From the IMG/VR virus record IMGVR_UViG_3300009130_000060, positions 1-41,756 of that record: a stretch of DNA of 41,756 bases; one strand, written 5' to 3'. The notes under the pieces were generated by a model. That model searched no databases. It was not told the origin of the DNA and was given only the letters and a program-made list of their open reading frames with translations. This document shows positions 22,129 to 31,300 of this stretch, piece after piece (within the stretch, counting starts at the first letter, position 1; every line of letters begins with the position of its first letter). The translations under genes and the position numbers were made by a program. The stretch comes from a virus.

Positions 22129-24084
22129 ATGGCAGATTTAAAAACGATACCTGCACTTAAAAGTGCTATTAACACTAGAATATATACTAACGAAAGCTAT
22201 GAAGTTTCGGCAGAGGATATTCAAAATTCTTTTACTGACACTATTGACACATTAAGATCACTGGGAATCACGTCTACTACTTATGGAGATTTAGAAACTA
22301 AAGTTAGTAATTCAGAATTATCACCAGGAGCTTTCTATTCTTTTGAATACGAAGCAAAACACTATATTAGAAACGCATCCATTACTCCTATATTAAACGT
22401 AGACGTTCCTGATTATCCTGCTAATGGAATTAAAGAAACACTGATTGTTCAGGCAATATCAGCCAATTCTTTTTCTTTTGACGCTATATCTTTAGATTAC
22501 CCTAGTGATGATATTAAATATGATTTCTCACAAAATGCTGTGTTAGATTTGAATGATTCTCCAACAGCTATTGCAAAAACAGGAGAGATCACATATAGAA
22601 AAGCTAAAGACGATAATGGAGATATTTCTGCGTATTACGATATTAGAAATGATTGGACAGCACATTTTGCACTAGACCCTACATTTATTACTGTAGCTCA
22701 TACGGATACGCCTATCTCTAAAAATAAAGGAGATGTTATTTATTTAACTACACCAGGAGCTTGGGGTGCAAATGCTTTAGATACAGGTTATTACTTGGTT
22801 AATCAGGACACAACTGATTTAACAGCCGAAGTTTCTCTATCACAGTTTGCTGAAATGCTAAAACCTATATCTTCATACGAGCAAACATTCTTTACTCAAG
22901 CACAAGACAATGGCAACATTCCTCGTGATTTATCTTCTGTTGTTTATAGTCAGAGCATTGATATATCTACTTGTTACGGTATTGAAATTGGAGAAGATTG
23001 TACCAATTTATTTATCCAAAACGCTTATGATATTGTAATTGGAAAAACGTCTACTGGTATAACAATTAACGAAGCGAATTCGATTGATATTAAAGGTGGA
23101 TATGATATTGTACTAAAACAATGTCAATTAATTAATACCGATTTTAATGCGTCAGAAATTACAGCATTTGGATTAATTAGAGCAGGTTTTGGAGTATCAT
23201 CTAGACAAATTTTACTAGAGAATTCTGAAGATGTCAAGATTGGTTTTAATGTAGAAAATTGCAAAGCACTGACTAGCAATGGTTTAGTTATCGGAAATAA
23301 ATGTGCAGGAGTATCTAGTATTGATTCTGCAAACAATACATTATCGGTAGGATGTTCTAATATTTTCCTACATAACTCAAACTCTAATAAGTTTGACCAA
23401 GATTGCACTACAATTCAGATTTATGGAGGAAATCATAACACATTTGGTAGTGGATGCTCTACTATCAATTTCTTAGGAGATAGAGATTTTCTATTACAAG
23501 GAGTTGGTTATAATTCTCCGTATTCATCAATGAATTATAATTCGTTCGGTTCAGGTTGCGAGAATATTTCATTCAATGCACTTGGAGGACGTGGTAATAC
23601 GTTTGGTGACGAATGTAAGAATTTATCTTTTACTGACCCATCACCATCAGCATCTTCAGAAAATAGATTGATAGGTTGTGATTTTTGCAGAGGAATACAG
23701 AATAAAACTTTTCAAGCAGTGATGCACGGTTGTAGTTTTATTGTACCTAATCAAGAGACAGCTACAATTACTGTAAACGATTTTAAATCACAAGTTTTAC
23801 ATATTGATAATTCATCAGGTAGTGGTTTATCAAAAAGCTACACGGAATCTGATGTGGAAAGTAATGGATACAACTTCCCTAACTCTACATTAGTTGCTTA
23901 TATTGACTCTGATATTCCATATCTATCAGGAACAACCAACAACGACGGTGATCCTATTGAAGATTCAGTTGTTAGAATATCAGGAAAAGCATATATTTGG
24001 ACATACAATGGACTACCTTTAAATAGTACATTATCAATCCGTACAGCTCCTGAAAATGACCCTACAGCGTCACTTAATGGGTAA
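22129..24084 (+). CDS. Tail fibre/spike protein with beta-solenoid (651 aa)
   Basis: Probable host-recognition fibre or spike. The N-terminal 70 residues look like a virion-attachment region (A-L-K-S-A-I-N...E-D-I-Q-N-S-F-T-D-T-I). Residues about 110-240 form a mixed domain with G-D-V-I-Y-L-T-T-P-G-A-W. From about 285 to 545 there are irregular 17-25 residue repeats built on N-x-F-G-x-G-C-x-x-I-x-F and I-x-I-G-x-x-C, the pattern of a right-handed beta-helix or solenoid with stacked Asn, Gly and Cys. The C-terminal 90 residues make a globular cap. No catalytic motif for polysaccharide lysis is obvious, so binding is more likely than cleavage. Confidence 0.65.
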   Translation: MADLKTIPALKSAINTRIYTNESYEVSAEDIQNSFTDTIDTLRSLGITSTTYGDLETKVSNSELSPGAFYSFEYEAKHYIRNASITPILNVDVPDYPANGIKETLIVQAISANSFSFDAISLDYPSDDIKYDFSQNAVLDLNDSPTAIAKTGEITYRKAKDDNGDISAYYDIRNDWTAHFALDPTFITVAHTDTPISKNKGDVIYLTTPGAWGANALDTGYYLVNQDTTDLTAEVSLSQFAEMLKPISSYEQTFFTQAQDNGNIPRDLSSVVYSQSIDISTCYGIEIGEDCTNLFIQNAYDIVIGKTSTGITINEANSIDIKGGYDIVLKQCQLINTDFNASEITAFGLIRAGFGVSSRQILLENSEDVKIGFNVENCKALTSNGLVIGNKCAGVSSIDSANNTLSVGCSNIFLHNSNSNKFDQDCTTIQIYGGNHNTFGSGCSTINFLGDRDFLLQGVGYNSPYSSMNYNSFGSGCENISFNALGGRGNTFGDECKNLSFTDPSPSASSENRLIGCDFCRGIQNKTFQAVMHGCSFIVPNQETATITVNDFKSQVLHIDNSSGSGLSKSYTESDVESNGYNFPNSTLVAYIDSDIPYLSGTTNNDGDPIEDSVVRISGKAYIWTYNGLPLNSTLSIRTAPENDPTASLNG

Positions 24085-24094
24085 ATATTAGATT

Positions 24095-24718
24095 ATGATA
24101 AAGGAATTTGACAAAGTCTTTGTTATTAACGTAGCTAGCTACAAAGAACGAAGACAATTAAGTAAAGAAAAATTAGAAACTATTGGTATGCAGGAAGGGC
24201 TTGATTACGAGTTCTTCCGAGCTACTACAGGTAAAAGTAAATTCGCTAAATTAAATGGTGAAGAATCAGTAGGGTGGAATCGCAATGCAGCAGGATTAGT
24301 TTATACCACTAGAAGGATTATTGAAACGGCAAAGAAAAATAAGTGGAAATCAGTTTTAATATTTGAAGATGATATAAACTTTATTAACAACTTTACCGAC
24401 CTATATCCGAAAGCAATTAAAGATTTGCCTGAAGAATACGATTTCTTCCATTTAAACGCAACTAATACAAAGCCTCCAATATGGCATAAGGGGATGTTGC
24501 ATAAAATAAAAGAGGCATTATGCTGTCAGGCTTATGCTATTCACGAATCAGTATATGACATCTACTTAGATGAACTAAAGAAATCTTGTAGACCAATAGA
24601 CGAAACAACAAGGATTTTACACAAGCAAAGAGGCAGAAGCTATTGCACAAGACCTAATTTAGTTTATCACGTAGAAAACTTATATTCTAGTTTGAGAGAA
24701 AGAATCGTACATTATTAA
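24095..24718 (+). CDS. Glycosyltransferase family 25-like protein
   Basis: Probable sugar transferase of the GT25 family (LPS/collagen galactosyltransferase type). Visible: N-terminal V-F-V-I-N-V-A-S-Y-K-E-R-R (8-20), matching the family start F-V-I-N-L-x-x-x-x-x-R; W-K-S-V-L-I-F-E-D-D (84-93), with the metal-binding E-D-D; Y-D-F-F-H-L-N (115-121); A-Y-A-I-H near 146-150; and P-I-D-E (167-170). Length, 207 aa, is normal. It could change host surface sugars to block superinfection, or glycosylate fibre proteins. Its position between fibre genes suggests the latter or a linked role; the acceptor is unknown. Confidence 0.8.
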   Translation: MIKEFDKVFVINVASYKERRQLSKEKLETIGMQEGLDYEFFRATTGKSKFAKLNGEESVGWNRNAAGLVYTTRRIIETAKKNKWKSVLIFEDDINFINNFTDLYPKAIKDLPEEYDFFHLNATNTKPPIWHKGMLHKIKEALCCQAYAIHESVYDIYLDELKKSCRPIDETTRILHKQRGRSYCTRPNLVYHVENLYSSLRERIVHY

Positions 24719-24776
24719 GCAGAATAATCAACAATAAAACATATACAGAATCAATTTATTATAAATAAAAACAGAA

Positions 24777-25922
24777 ATGAACAGAACTAAAAGAGCGTAC
24801 TTTACAGAAAATACAAAGTCTGTTGACGCAGAGGGCGTACAAATTCCTGGTAATAGATTCCTTGATGAAGACGTGCCAACAAGTGATACTTACAAGAGAC
24901 TTATTGAAGGTTACGCAAATATCTTAGAATCAGCTGATAAAGCTAAGACTGACGAGCAAGGACTTGTAAAGATTGTATCAAGTGCAAACGCAAAAGCAGG
25001 AAATACTCCTGATGAAGAATTCACATATGTAGCACAGATTAAAAATCTTCCTGAACTAAAATCTGTTTTACAGTCTATTGACACGCTTATCAATAAAGAG
25101 TTGATTTCTATTACTGTTGAAGGAACGGATAACAATATTTATAAACCGAAACTTTCTCAAACATTCTTAGATTGGTTGAATACGTCTTTGTCTGATATTA
25201 AGAGTAGTATTTCAGGTTTAGATATTCCTGATATTCAAGGGATTACAGATACAATTAACTCTTTGTCAGGAAGTATTGATACATTGAATAATATTGTTTC
25301 AGAGATTGGTTTAAGAGTTGATGCTAATGAAACAGCCATTGAAGATAATGCGACAAATATCTCTACAAACGCAGCAAATATTCAGGCAAATGCAGACGCA
25401 ATCGCAGCAATTAATGTAAACGATGGTAGGTTTCTAGGAGAAGTTGCTTGGAGAGCTAGTACGACACCACCTAACGCATCGTGGGTAAAAGCTGATGGAC
25501 AGGCAATTAGTAGAACTACATATGCAGATTTATTTACTTTAATTGGAACTACATTTGGAATTGGTGATGGCTCAACAACATTCAATGTACCGAACTTAGA
25601 AGATAAAACTTTAAGAGGGCAGTCTACCAACTTCGCTTTAGGTAGTACAGGTGGTTCTGATTCTGTTACATTAGCAGTTAATAACTTACCTGAACATACT
25701 CACGATGGAGCAACTCTATCATCTGACGGTTCAATTAATTTGTCGAATACAGCAGGAACTGATACTACAACTGTAGCAGCAGGTAATGGAACTACAGACA
25801 ATACTTTAACAACAAGTACAAGTATCACAGGAAGCACAGACAACAATACTACTTTAGCTACAGCAGTAGACACTACTACTCCGTATTTAAGTTTAGTACC
25901 ATTTATTAAAATTAGTAACTAA
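24777..25922 (+). CDS. Tail fibre with phage tail-collar domain (381 aa)
   Basis: Likely short tail fibre. Residues 1-155 are an N-terminal attachment region; about 155-215 are regular heptad-like coiled coil (I-N-S-L-S-G-S-I-D-T-L...A-I-E-D-N-A-T-N-I) fit for trimer formation; 218-275 form the collar domain, with G-E-V-A-W-R...P-P-N-A-S-W-V-K-A-D-G-Q-A-I-S-R and F-N-V-P-N-L; the C-terminal part has N-N-L-P-E-H-T-H-D (about 302-310), the usual site of histidines that bind iron in such fibres, then Thr-rich repeats and Y-L-S-L-V-P-F-I-K. The 58 bases before it contain no gene. Confidence 0.85.
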   Translation: MNRTKRAYFTENTKSVDAEGVQIPGNRFLDEDVPTSDTYKRLIEGYANILESADKAKTDEQGLVKIVSSANAKAGNTPDEEFTYVAQIKNLPELKSVLQSIDTLINKELISITVEGTDNNIYKPKLSQTFLDWLNTSLSDIKSSISGLDIPDIQGITDTINSLSGSIDTLNNIVSEIGLRVDANETAIEDNATNISTNAANIQANADAIAAINVNDGRFLGEVAWRASTTPPNASWVKADGQAISRTTYADLFTLIGTTFGIGDGSTTFNVPNLEDKTLRGQSTNFALGSTGGSDSVTLAVNNLPEHTHDGATLSSDGSINLSNTAGTDTTTVAAGNGTTDNTLTTSTSITGSTDNNTTLATAVDTTTPYLSLVPFIKISN

Positions 25923-26608
25923 TGATATTAGTAGAAGATTTACATAGAGTGTTTGACTTATGGATTGATAAAACTTCTTCACCGTATTTTACTAGCAACG
26001 AAAAAGATTTATTTATAAATAACGCTGTTAGAGAATGGTTGAATAAATACTTCAATCCTAACACGTCATCACACCAATTAGAGAAGTTTCAATACGATTT
26101 ATCAGATGTGGAAGAACTAGTTCCTATGCCTATTACTTTAGACTCTATGAGTAATGGGCTAGTTACTAGAAAAAGCATTGAAGCAGAACTGAACGAAAAT
26201 AGAACTTATTCGTATATATTGAGAGTTGGTAGAGCCAAAAGCAAAGAATGTGGTGGACAATTTAAAAAAGTTAGATGGGTTTCGCACAATGATTATTTAG
26301 CACAACAAGATAATTCATTTAAAAAAGCGACAGAAGATTATCCAATTTACACTATATATAAAGATGGTTTAGTAGTTGAACCTAAAGCCGAGGTGAAAGT
26401 CGAAATTACGGTTCTTCTACAACCATTAAAAGTTACTTTAGATGACTCTGACAACACATTTGAAAGAGGGAGTAATGCAGTAGACTTAGATGTTTCGGAG
26501 AAATGTTTTAATGAAATTGTATATTTATCCCTTAAACAGGCAGGTATCTCTATAAGAGAAACTGAATTCTACCAAATAACAGGTAACGAATCAATTTCAA
26601 ATGAGTAG
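25922..26608 (+). CDS. Probable tail ring/adaptor protein 1 (228 aa)
   Basis: Tentative head-tail connector or tail-ring protein. It is helical at the N-terminus (F-T-S-N-E-K-D-L-F-I-N-N-A-V-R-E-W) and the C-terminal third has L-D-V-S-E-K-C-F-N-E-I-V-Y-L-S-L-K-Q-A, a pattern seen in adaptor proteins of short-tailed phages (L...F...I-V-x-x-A). Location upstream of two similar-sized proteins and the 1663-aa tail protein matches the ring-protein block of crAss-type phages. There is no direct motif proof. It starts on the previous stop (TAATG). Confidence 0.55.
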   Translation: MILVEDLHRVFDLWIDKTSSPYFTSNEKDLFINNAVREWLNKYFNPNTSSHQLEKFQYDLSDVEELVPMPITLDSMSNGLVTRKSIEAELNENRTYSYILRVGRAKSKECGGQFKKVRWVSHNDYLAQQDNSFKKATEDYPIYTIYKDGLVVEPKAEVKVEITVLLQPLKVTLDDSDNTFERGSNAVDLDVSEKCFNEIVYLSLKQAGISIRETEFYQITGNESISNE

Positions 26609-26966
26609 CAAAGAGAAAAAAGAATTTACAGTTGAGTATCAAGGTACTTGGGTTTCGGTAAATTCATTAAGGAATAACAACTACAAAGTAAATCAAGGGT
26701 TGAAAAGAAAGTTTAGAAGTATTTATGCTAAACTAATTAAAGAAGCAATGCCAAAAGAAGGGTTGCCTTTCGATAGATTTTCAATACACCTTAGATACAA
26801 TTCAAGGCTAGACACTGATAATCCTACTACAAAATTTTTCGTAGATGCACTAAAGGATTGTGGTGTAATAATTGACGACAACAAGAAATATTTTAGACAA
26901 TTAAACATACAGCCTGACGAAACATTAAAATTTAACACATACGTAATTGACATAAAAGAAGTGTAA
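26601..26966 (+). CDS. RusA-like Holliday-junction resolvase
   Basis: Probable endonuclease cutting four-way or branched DNA, which phages use to clear DNA before packaging. The motif R-L-D-T-D-N-P-T-T-K (69-78) followed by V-D-A-L-K-D-C-G-V-I-I-D-D-N (81-94) matches the RusA signature D-x-D-N-x-x-K...D-x-L...D-D. The acidic residues D71, D73 and D92 fall close to the positions of the catalytic trio of E. coli RusA (70, 72, 91), and length (121 aa) is the same. The gene sits between two tail-ring-type genes, overlapping the first by 8 bases and the second by one, an odd place for a recombination enzyme. Confidence 0.85.
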   Translation: MSSKEKKEFTVEYQGTWVSVNSLRNNNYKVNQGLKRKFRSIYAKLIKEAMPKEGLPFDRFSIHLRYNSRLDTDNPTTKFFVDALKDCGVIIDDNKKYFRQLNIQPDETLKFNTYVIDIKEV

Positions 26967-27616
26967 TGGCGAAAATAATTGACTTAATATCTGATATAGA
27001 ACTTAGATTATCAGGTGGAAAAGTATCTGATGATTTTCAAATTGACAGAAGGCAAATATTATTTTGGTTAGATAACGCTAGAAACGCACTAATGGATGAC
27101 CTCATTAAAACAATGGGGTCTTCTGCTATTTCTAACTTTCTAACTTTACTAGAATGTCAAGAGATCAAACAAATAGAAAAACCTTGTGGAACAACTTGCG
27201 ATGTTTATGATTATATTATAGATATACCGACACTTCCTATTGAAATGGGGGCAACAGATAGTGGTATGTACCGTGTTGAAACACAAGCAAATAAAGTTAT
27301 TAAAAGAATTGAAGCAGGGGAAAAGGAAAGGATTTACAGTTTTAAATTCTCCAAACCTTCAAATAAAAACATTTACTACTACAGAATTGGAACACGACTT
27401 TATATACTTGGAGGAAGTGATGGGTTTAAGAGAGGAGGAAAGGTTAATATCCTTTATGCTCAAGGAAGCACCCTTGACTTGCCTCTCGAATCAGAATACC
27501 CTATCCATTCGTCTTTGGTTGAATTAGCTTTACAGTCGGCTGAAGAAATCGGTAGGAGAGAACTAGGTATCCCACAGGACGATGGGAATGACGGCTCACA
27601 TAATATAAATCAATAA
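26966..27616 (+). CDS. Probable tail ring/adaptor protein 2 (216 aa)
   Basis: Tentative tail-ring or adaptor protein. The N-terminus is helical (I-S-D-I-E-L-R-L-S-G-G...R-R-Q-I-L-F-W-L-D-N-A-R-N-A-L), like proteins that begin structural genes in large Bacteroidota podoviruses; the middle is beta-rich with two cysteines in E-K-P-C-G-T-T-C; the C-terminal helix has L-V-E-L-A-L-Q-S-A-E-E-I-G-R-R-E. The motif E-K-P-C-G is also found in the following protein, which suggests a common origin. Context supports a neck or tail location. Confidence 0.55.
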   Translation: MAKIIDLISDIELRLSGGKVSDDFQIDRRQILFWLDNARNALMDDLIKTMGSSAISNFLTLLECQEIKQIEKPCGTTCDVYDYIIDIPTLPIEMGATDSGMYRVETQANKVIKRIEAGEKERIYSFKFSKPSNKNIYYYRIGTRLYILGGSDGFKRGGKVNILYAQGSTLDLPLESEYPIHSSLVELALQSAEEIGRRELGIPQDDGNDGSHNINQ

Positions 27617-27617
27617 A

Positions 27618-28307
27618 ATGGCAGAAAGAAGTATAACAGTAGAAGAAGTAATAGCACAAGCATTACTATTGTTTCCTGAACAGGACAGTAGAGATGAAAT
27701 GGTTTTTACTGAATGGGCGTGGCAAGCACTAAGAGATATTGGACCATCTAAAGTAGATACATTTGAAGTATGCTTAGAGGTTTGTGATTTACAGTTTGAG
27801 AAGCCTTGTGGATTCATTGCTGATATAGATATTAACTTGTTAGATGAAAACAAGAATATATTAGACTTTGAACACACTATGTCTCCTACATTATCATCTG
27901 ATAAATACGATACACATTTTCGCTCTAAAGAGGTTAAATTGTCTGAAGGTAAGGATTACTATAACTTATCAGATACAGACGCCTCACGTAGCGTTAAATA
28001 CCTTAATATGATATATTACGGTTATCCATTAGATGAAAATGACAATATGCTTATAGAAGAGAATATGGAAGAAGCTATTATTCGGTATATTGAATGGATG
28101 TGGACCAGGAGAGAGAGGAGGAGAGATAGAGATAATATTCCTATGTCTGAAGAAAGAAGTATGTTCCAAGATTGGATTAACACAAAGAAAAAGGTAAAAG
28201 CACAAATCAAGATGCCTAGTCCTGCTGAAGCTGATACTATCTTTAGAAAATGGGTCAGTGCTATTCCTAACTTTCAGAATAAACCGAAGTATAGAAAAAG
28301 AAGATAA
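27618..28307 (+). CDS. Probable tail ring/adaptor protein 3 (229 aa)
   Basis: Tentative tail-ring protein. It shares with the preceding protein the order helix (V-I-A-Q-A-L-L-L-F-P-E...F-T-E-W-A-W-Q-A-L-R-D), then C-x-x-x-C-D-L-Q-F-E-K-P-C-G (about 48-65), then beta strands and a C-terminal helix. The end is very basic (R-R-E-R-R-R-D-R-D, then N-K-P-K-Y-R-K-R-R), suitable for contact with DNA in the channel or with the portal. It begins one base after the previous stop. Confidence 0.55.
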   Translation: MAERSITVEEVIAQALLLFPEQDSRDEMVFTEWAWQALRDIGPSKVDTFEVCLEVCDLQFEKPCGFIADIDINLLDENKNILDFEHTMSPTLSSDKYDTHFRSKEVKLSEGKDYYNLSDTDASRSVKYLNMIYYGYPLDENDNMLIEENMEEAIIRYIEWMWTRRERRRDRDNIPMSEERSMFQDWINTKKKVKAQIKMPSPAEADTIFRKWVSAIPNFQNKPKYRKRR

Positions 28308-28309
28308 TA

Positions 28310-31300
28310 ATGCAAATTACTAATAACAATTTCTCTAAAGGTATTAACTCTGATATTGAAGAAAGGTATCAGGGGAATGACTCTTATAGAGATGCCGAAA
28401 ATATTACAATTACAGGTGAAGGAAGTTATCTTACAGCTACTAATATTAGTGGGTCTAAACTTGTTTCTAGGATTATTGATAGTTCTATTGAAGCTGACTA
28501 TGTAAATGTACTAGGTGCATTTGAATGTACTGGGTCTTATTCTTCTTATGGTAATAAAGAGAGTAATGCTTCTATTCTTATGTTTGTGTATTGGGAGACG
28601 TCAATCCTTCCAAACGACCCTTCTCAATTATCTTCTATTTATCTATATGATATTGTAAAAGATAAATTACATTTGTTACTAGAGACTAACCAAAATTTTA
28701 ATGGAACATCTTTAAGAGGGTTAGATTTCCCAAAAGAAGGAACTGTAGATGCTGTTATTTTAGGAGAGAATGGTATTGACAATATTTATTTTGACGATCA
28801 CAAGAATGTTTTAAGGAAGTTAGAAATAACTGATACATCTATAGAAGCTGCTTATCTACTTTCTCACGTTCGTTATGCACCAATAGATACTATTTCTTTT
28901 GAAGATATTGTTGAGGACGATGGTGAATTAGGTTGTGGGTCTTACCAGTTTGCTTATCAATATTACAATACCGAAACTAAAAAAGAAACTACATACAGTT
29001 TATTTACTAACCCTATTGATATAGTTCCTGTAGATTTTAATGAAGATACGCAATCTCATAAAATATACGGTGGGGTTCCCAATGAAGTATCTAGGAAAGC
29101 AATAAAACTAAAGATTGATAAAAATAGTGAACATAGACAATTTTACAACTCTATTAGATTAGCTGTTATAAAAAACACTATTGGTAGTAGCAGAGCGAAT
29201 CCTTCCGTAAATTTAACCGAAGTAAACTTATCTTGGTTTGAAGATGAATACGTTATATATAGTGGAGCAGGTCTTGAAAGAGTTGTTGATTTAAGTGAAA
29301 TTGTTGTTGATGATGCACCTATAAATAACGCTAAAACATTGACTACTAAAGACGGTGTTTTATTTAGAGGGAATATTAATTACTTTGATAGAAAGATTGA
29401 AGATGTTAAATTTGATTCGGCTGAAACTATATCTAAAAATATAGGTATATCTTCTATTCAAGTAGACAACACTAAAGTAAATACCAACAACCCTAGTTTT
29501 AACAACGATATTTACCGTAGTGATAAAAAACTTTTTGCCGTCAATAAAGAAATCTATAACGATGAAGAAGTATCCCCTAGTGTAATTAGATTAATAAAGC
29601 CTGGTGTAGATGTAGCAGCAGGAGAAGTTTCTGATTACGGAACAGGAAAAAGAAATGTAGCTAATTTAGTTTCGTGGTACACAGAGCCAGTACGTATAGA
29701 AATAAATAATGACTTAAAAGCAGGCAATGTTTTTAGATTTTCCCTTAAAGGATTCTTTAGAGGTTTATCCGATGGAGAGACGCTTAGCGACGAATTTAGA
29801 CTTGATATACAAGATTACCACACCACTACTAAAAGATGGTTTAATAATCAAGAGTCTAATGGTAAAGGCTTTACTTACAGCCCTGATATGGATTTCTCCT
29901 ACACAGTTAAAAAAGGAGACACCACTAAAAACATTGTAGATGCGATTTGTGATTCCATAGAACTGAACTCTTCAGGCTTTATGGATATTACTAGACAAGA
30001 CGATTATTTTGTATTAAAAAGCACTATACCTAGCAACTACAACTGGGATACAGGGAGCTTTCCTAACAAAATATACAAAGAAGGATACTGGGATATTGCT
30101 TTTTGGTCTTTTAAAGGTATTGATACTACTATTCTTTCAGACAACGTATCTGATTTTAAGAATGAAAAAGGTGGGTATGTAAACCCTATAAACTCTAATA
30201 AAAACAGAGGATACTTTAGAGATGAAGTTTACAGATTCGGTATAACTTATATGGATGAATTTGGTAATTGGAGCAATCCTGTACCATTTAATTTTAGCGA
30301 ACAAAATATTTATGCAGAACCTAAAAGTGATGCTTTCTTCACTACTTCTATTGGTAATATAGATTGGTCTAATTATTATGGAGGAGTGGAGTTTGCTAGA
30401 ATAGAAGGATTCTCTTATGAAGAAGGTGACTTGTTTAGGTATGAAGATTCTGTCGGTAATATTAATGGAGTTTACTTAATAACAGCTTTATTAGAGGAAG
30501 GATGTGTTGCAGAACCATTAGATTTTAAAATAAAACCTGAAGACACAGAAGGAGGTAGATTAGGTAAAAAGATTTATCCTATTTCTTCATCTTTATCTTA
30601 TGCTAAAAAAGGTACTGATTGGAAATTTCCTTCAAGAAATAACCGTAACTATTCTATATTTAAAGAGGATGGATTATCTGCTTTAGGTATAAAAATAAAT
30701 GGTATTACTAATCATCCTGAATGGGCTAAAGCATATGCTATAGTTCGTGTGAGACGCCTTAAAGATATTGTATGGCAATCCCCACATATTACAGCTAGCG
30801 CAGTTATGCCTAGTACAAATGTAGAAGGAGCAGGAGAAAGTGGGTCTGTTAATGGTACATTACTTCCTAAAACCTTTTCTAAAGGGGCAACAAGGAACTT
30901 TCAGAGAACTACACATACATTTACTACTATTAAAGATGTTTCGTCTTTACAAGCACAATCTCAAGAAGATGACAATATTTTACCTGTATCTATTTGTGTT
31001 CCACCTGAATATATGTATCAACTTGATAATATAAATTTTGGTAGTGGATTAACACCAAATAGTTCTAAATTAAAAATAGTAGATGCTATTTCTTTAAGTA
31101 GAACTCAAATATTTGATATAGATGGAATTGGTGGTCAAGGTGGTAATGGATACTCTCAAACAGACCGAATGGCTTTAGCTTTTAACGCTAGTAATTACTA
31201 CAATTATTACTATGGCAAAAAGAACGGAAACATATCTTTTGATTATTATGATTTTAGTACAACTGGTCAATTTGAAAATGGAAATGATAACAATGTAATT

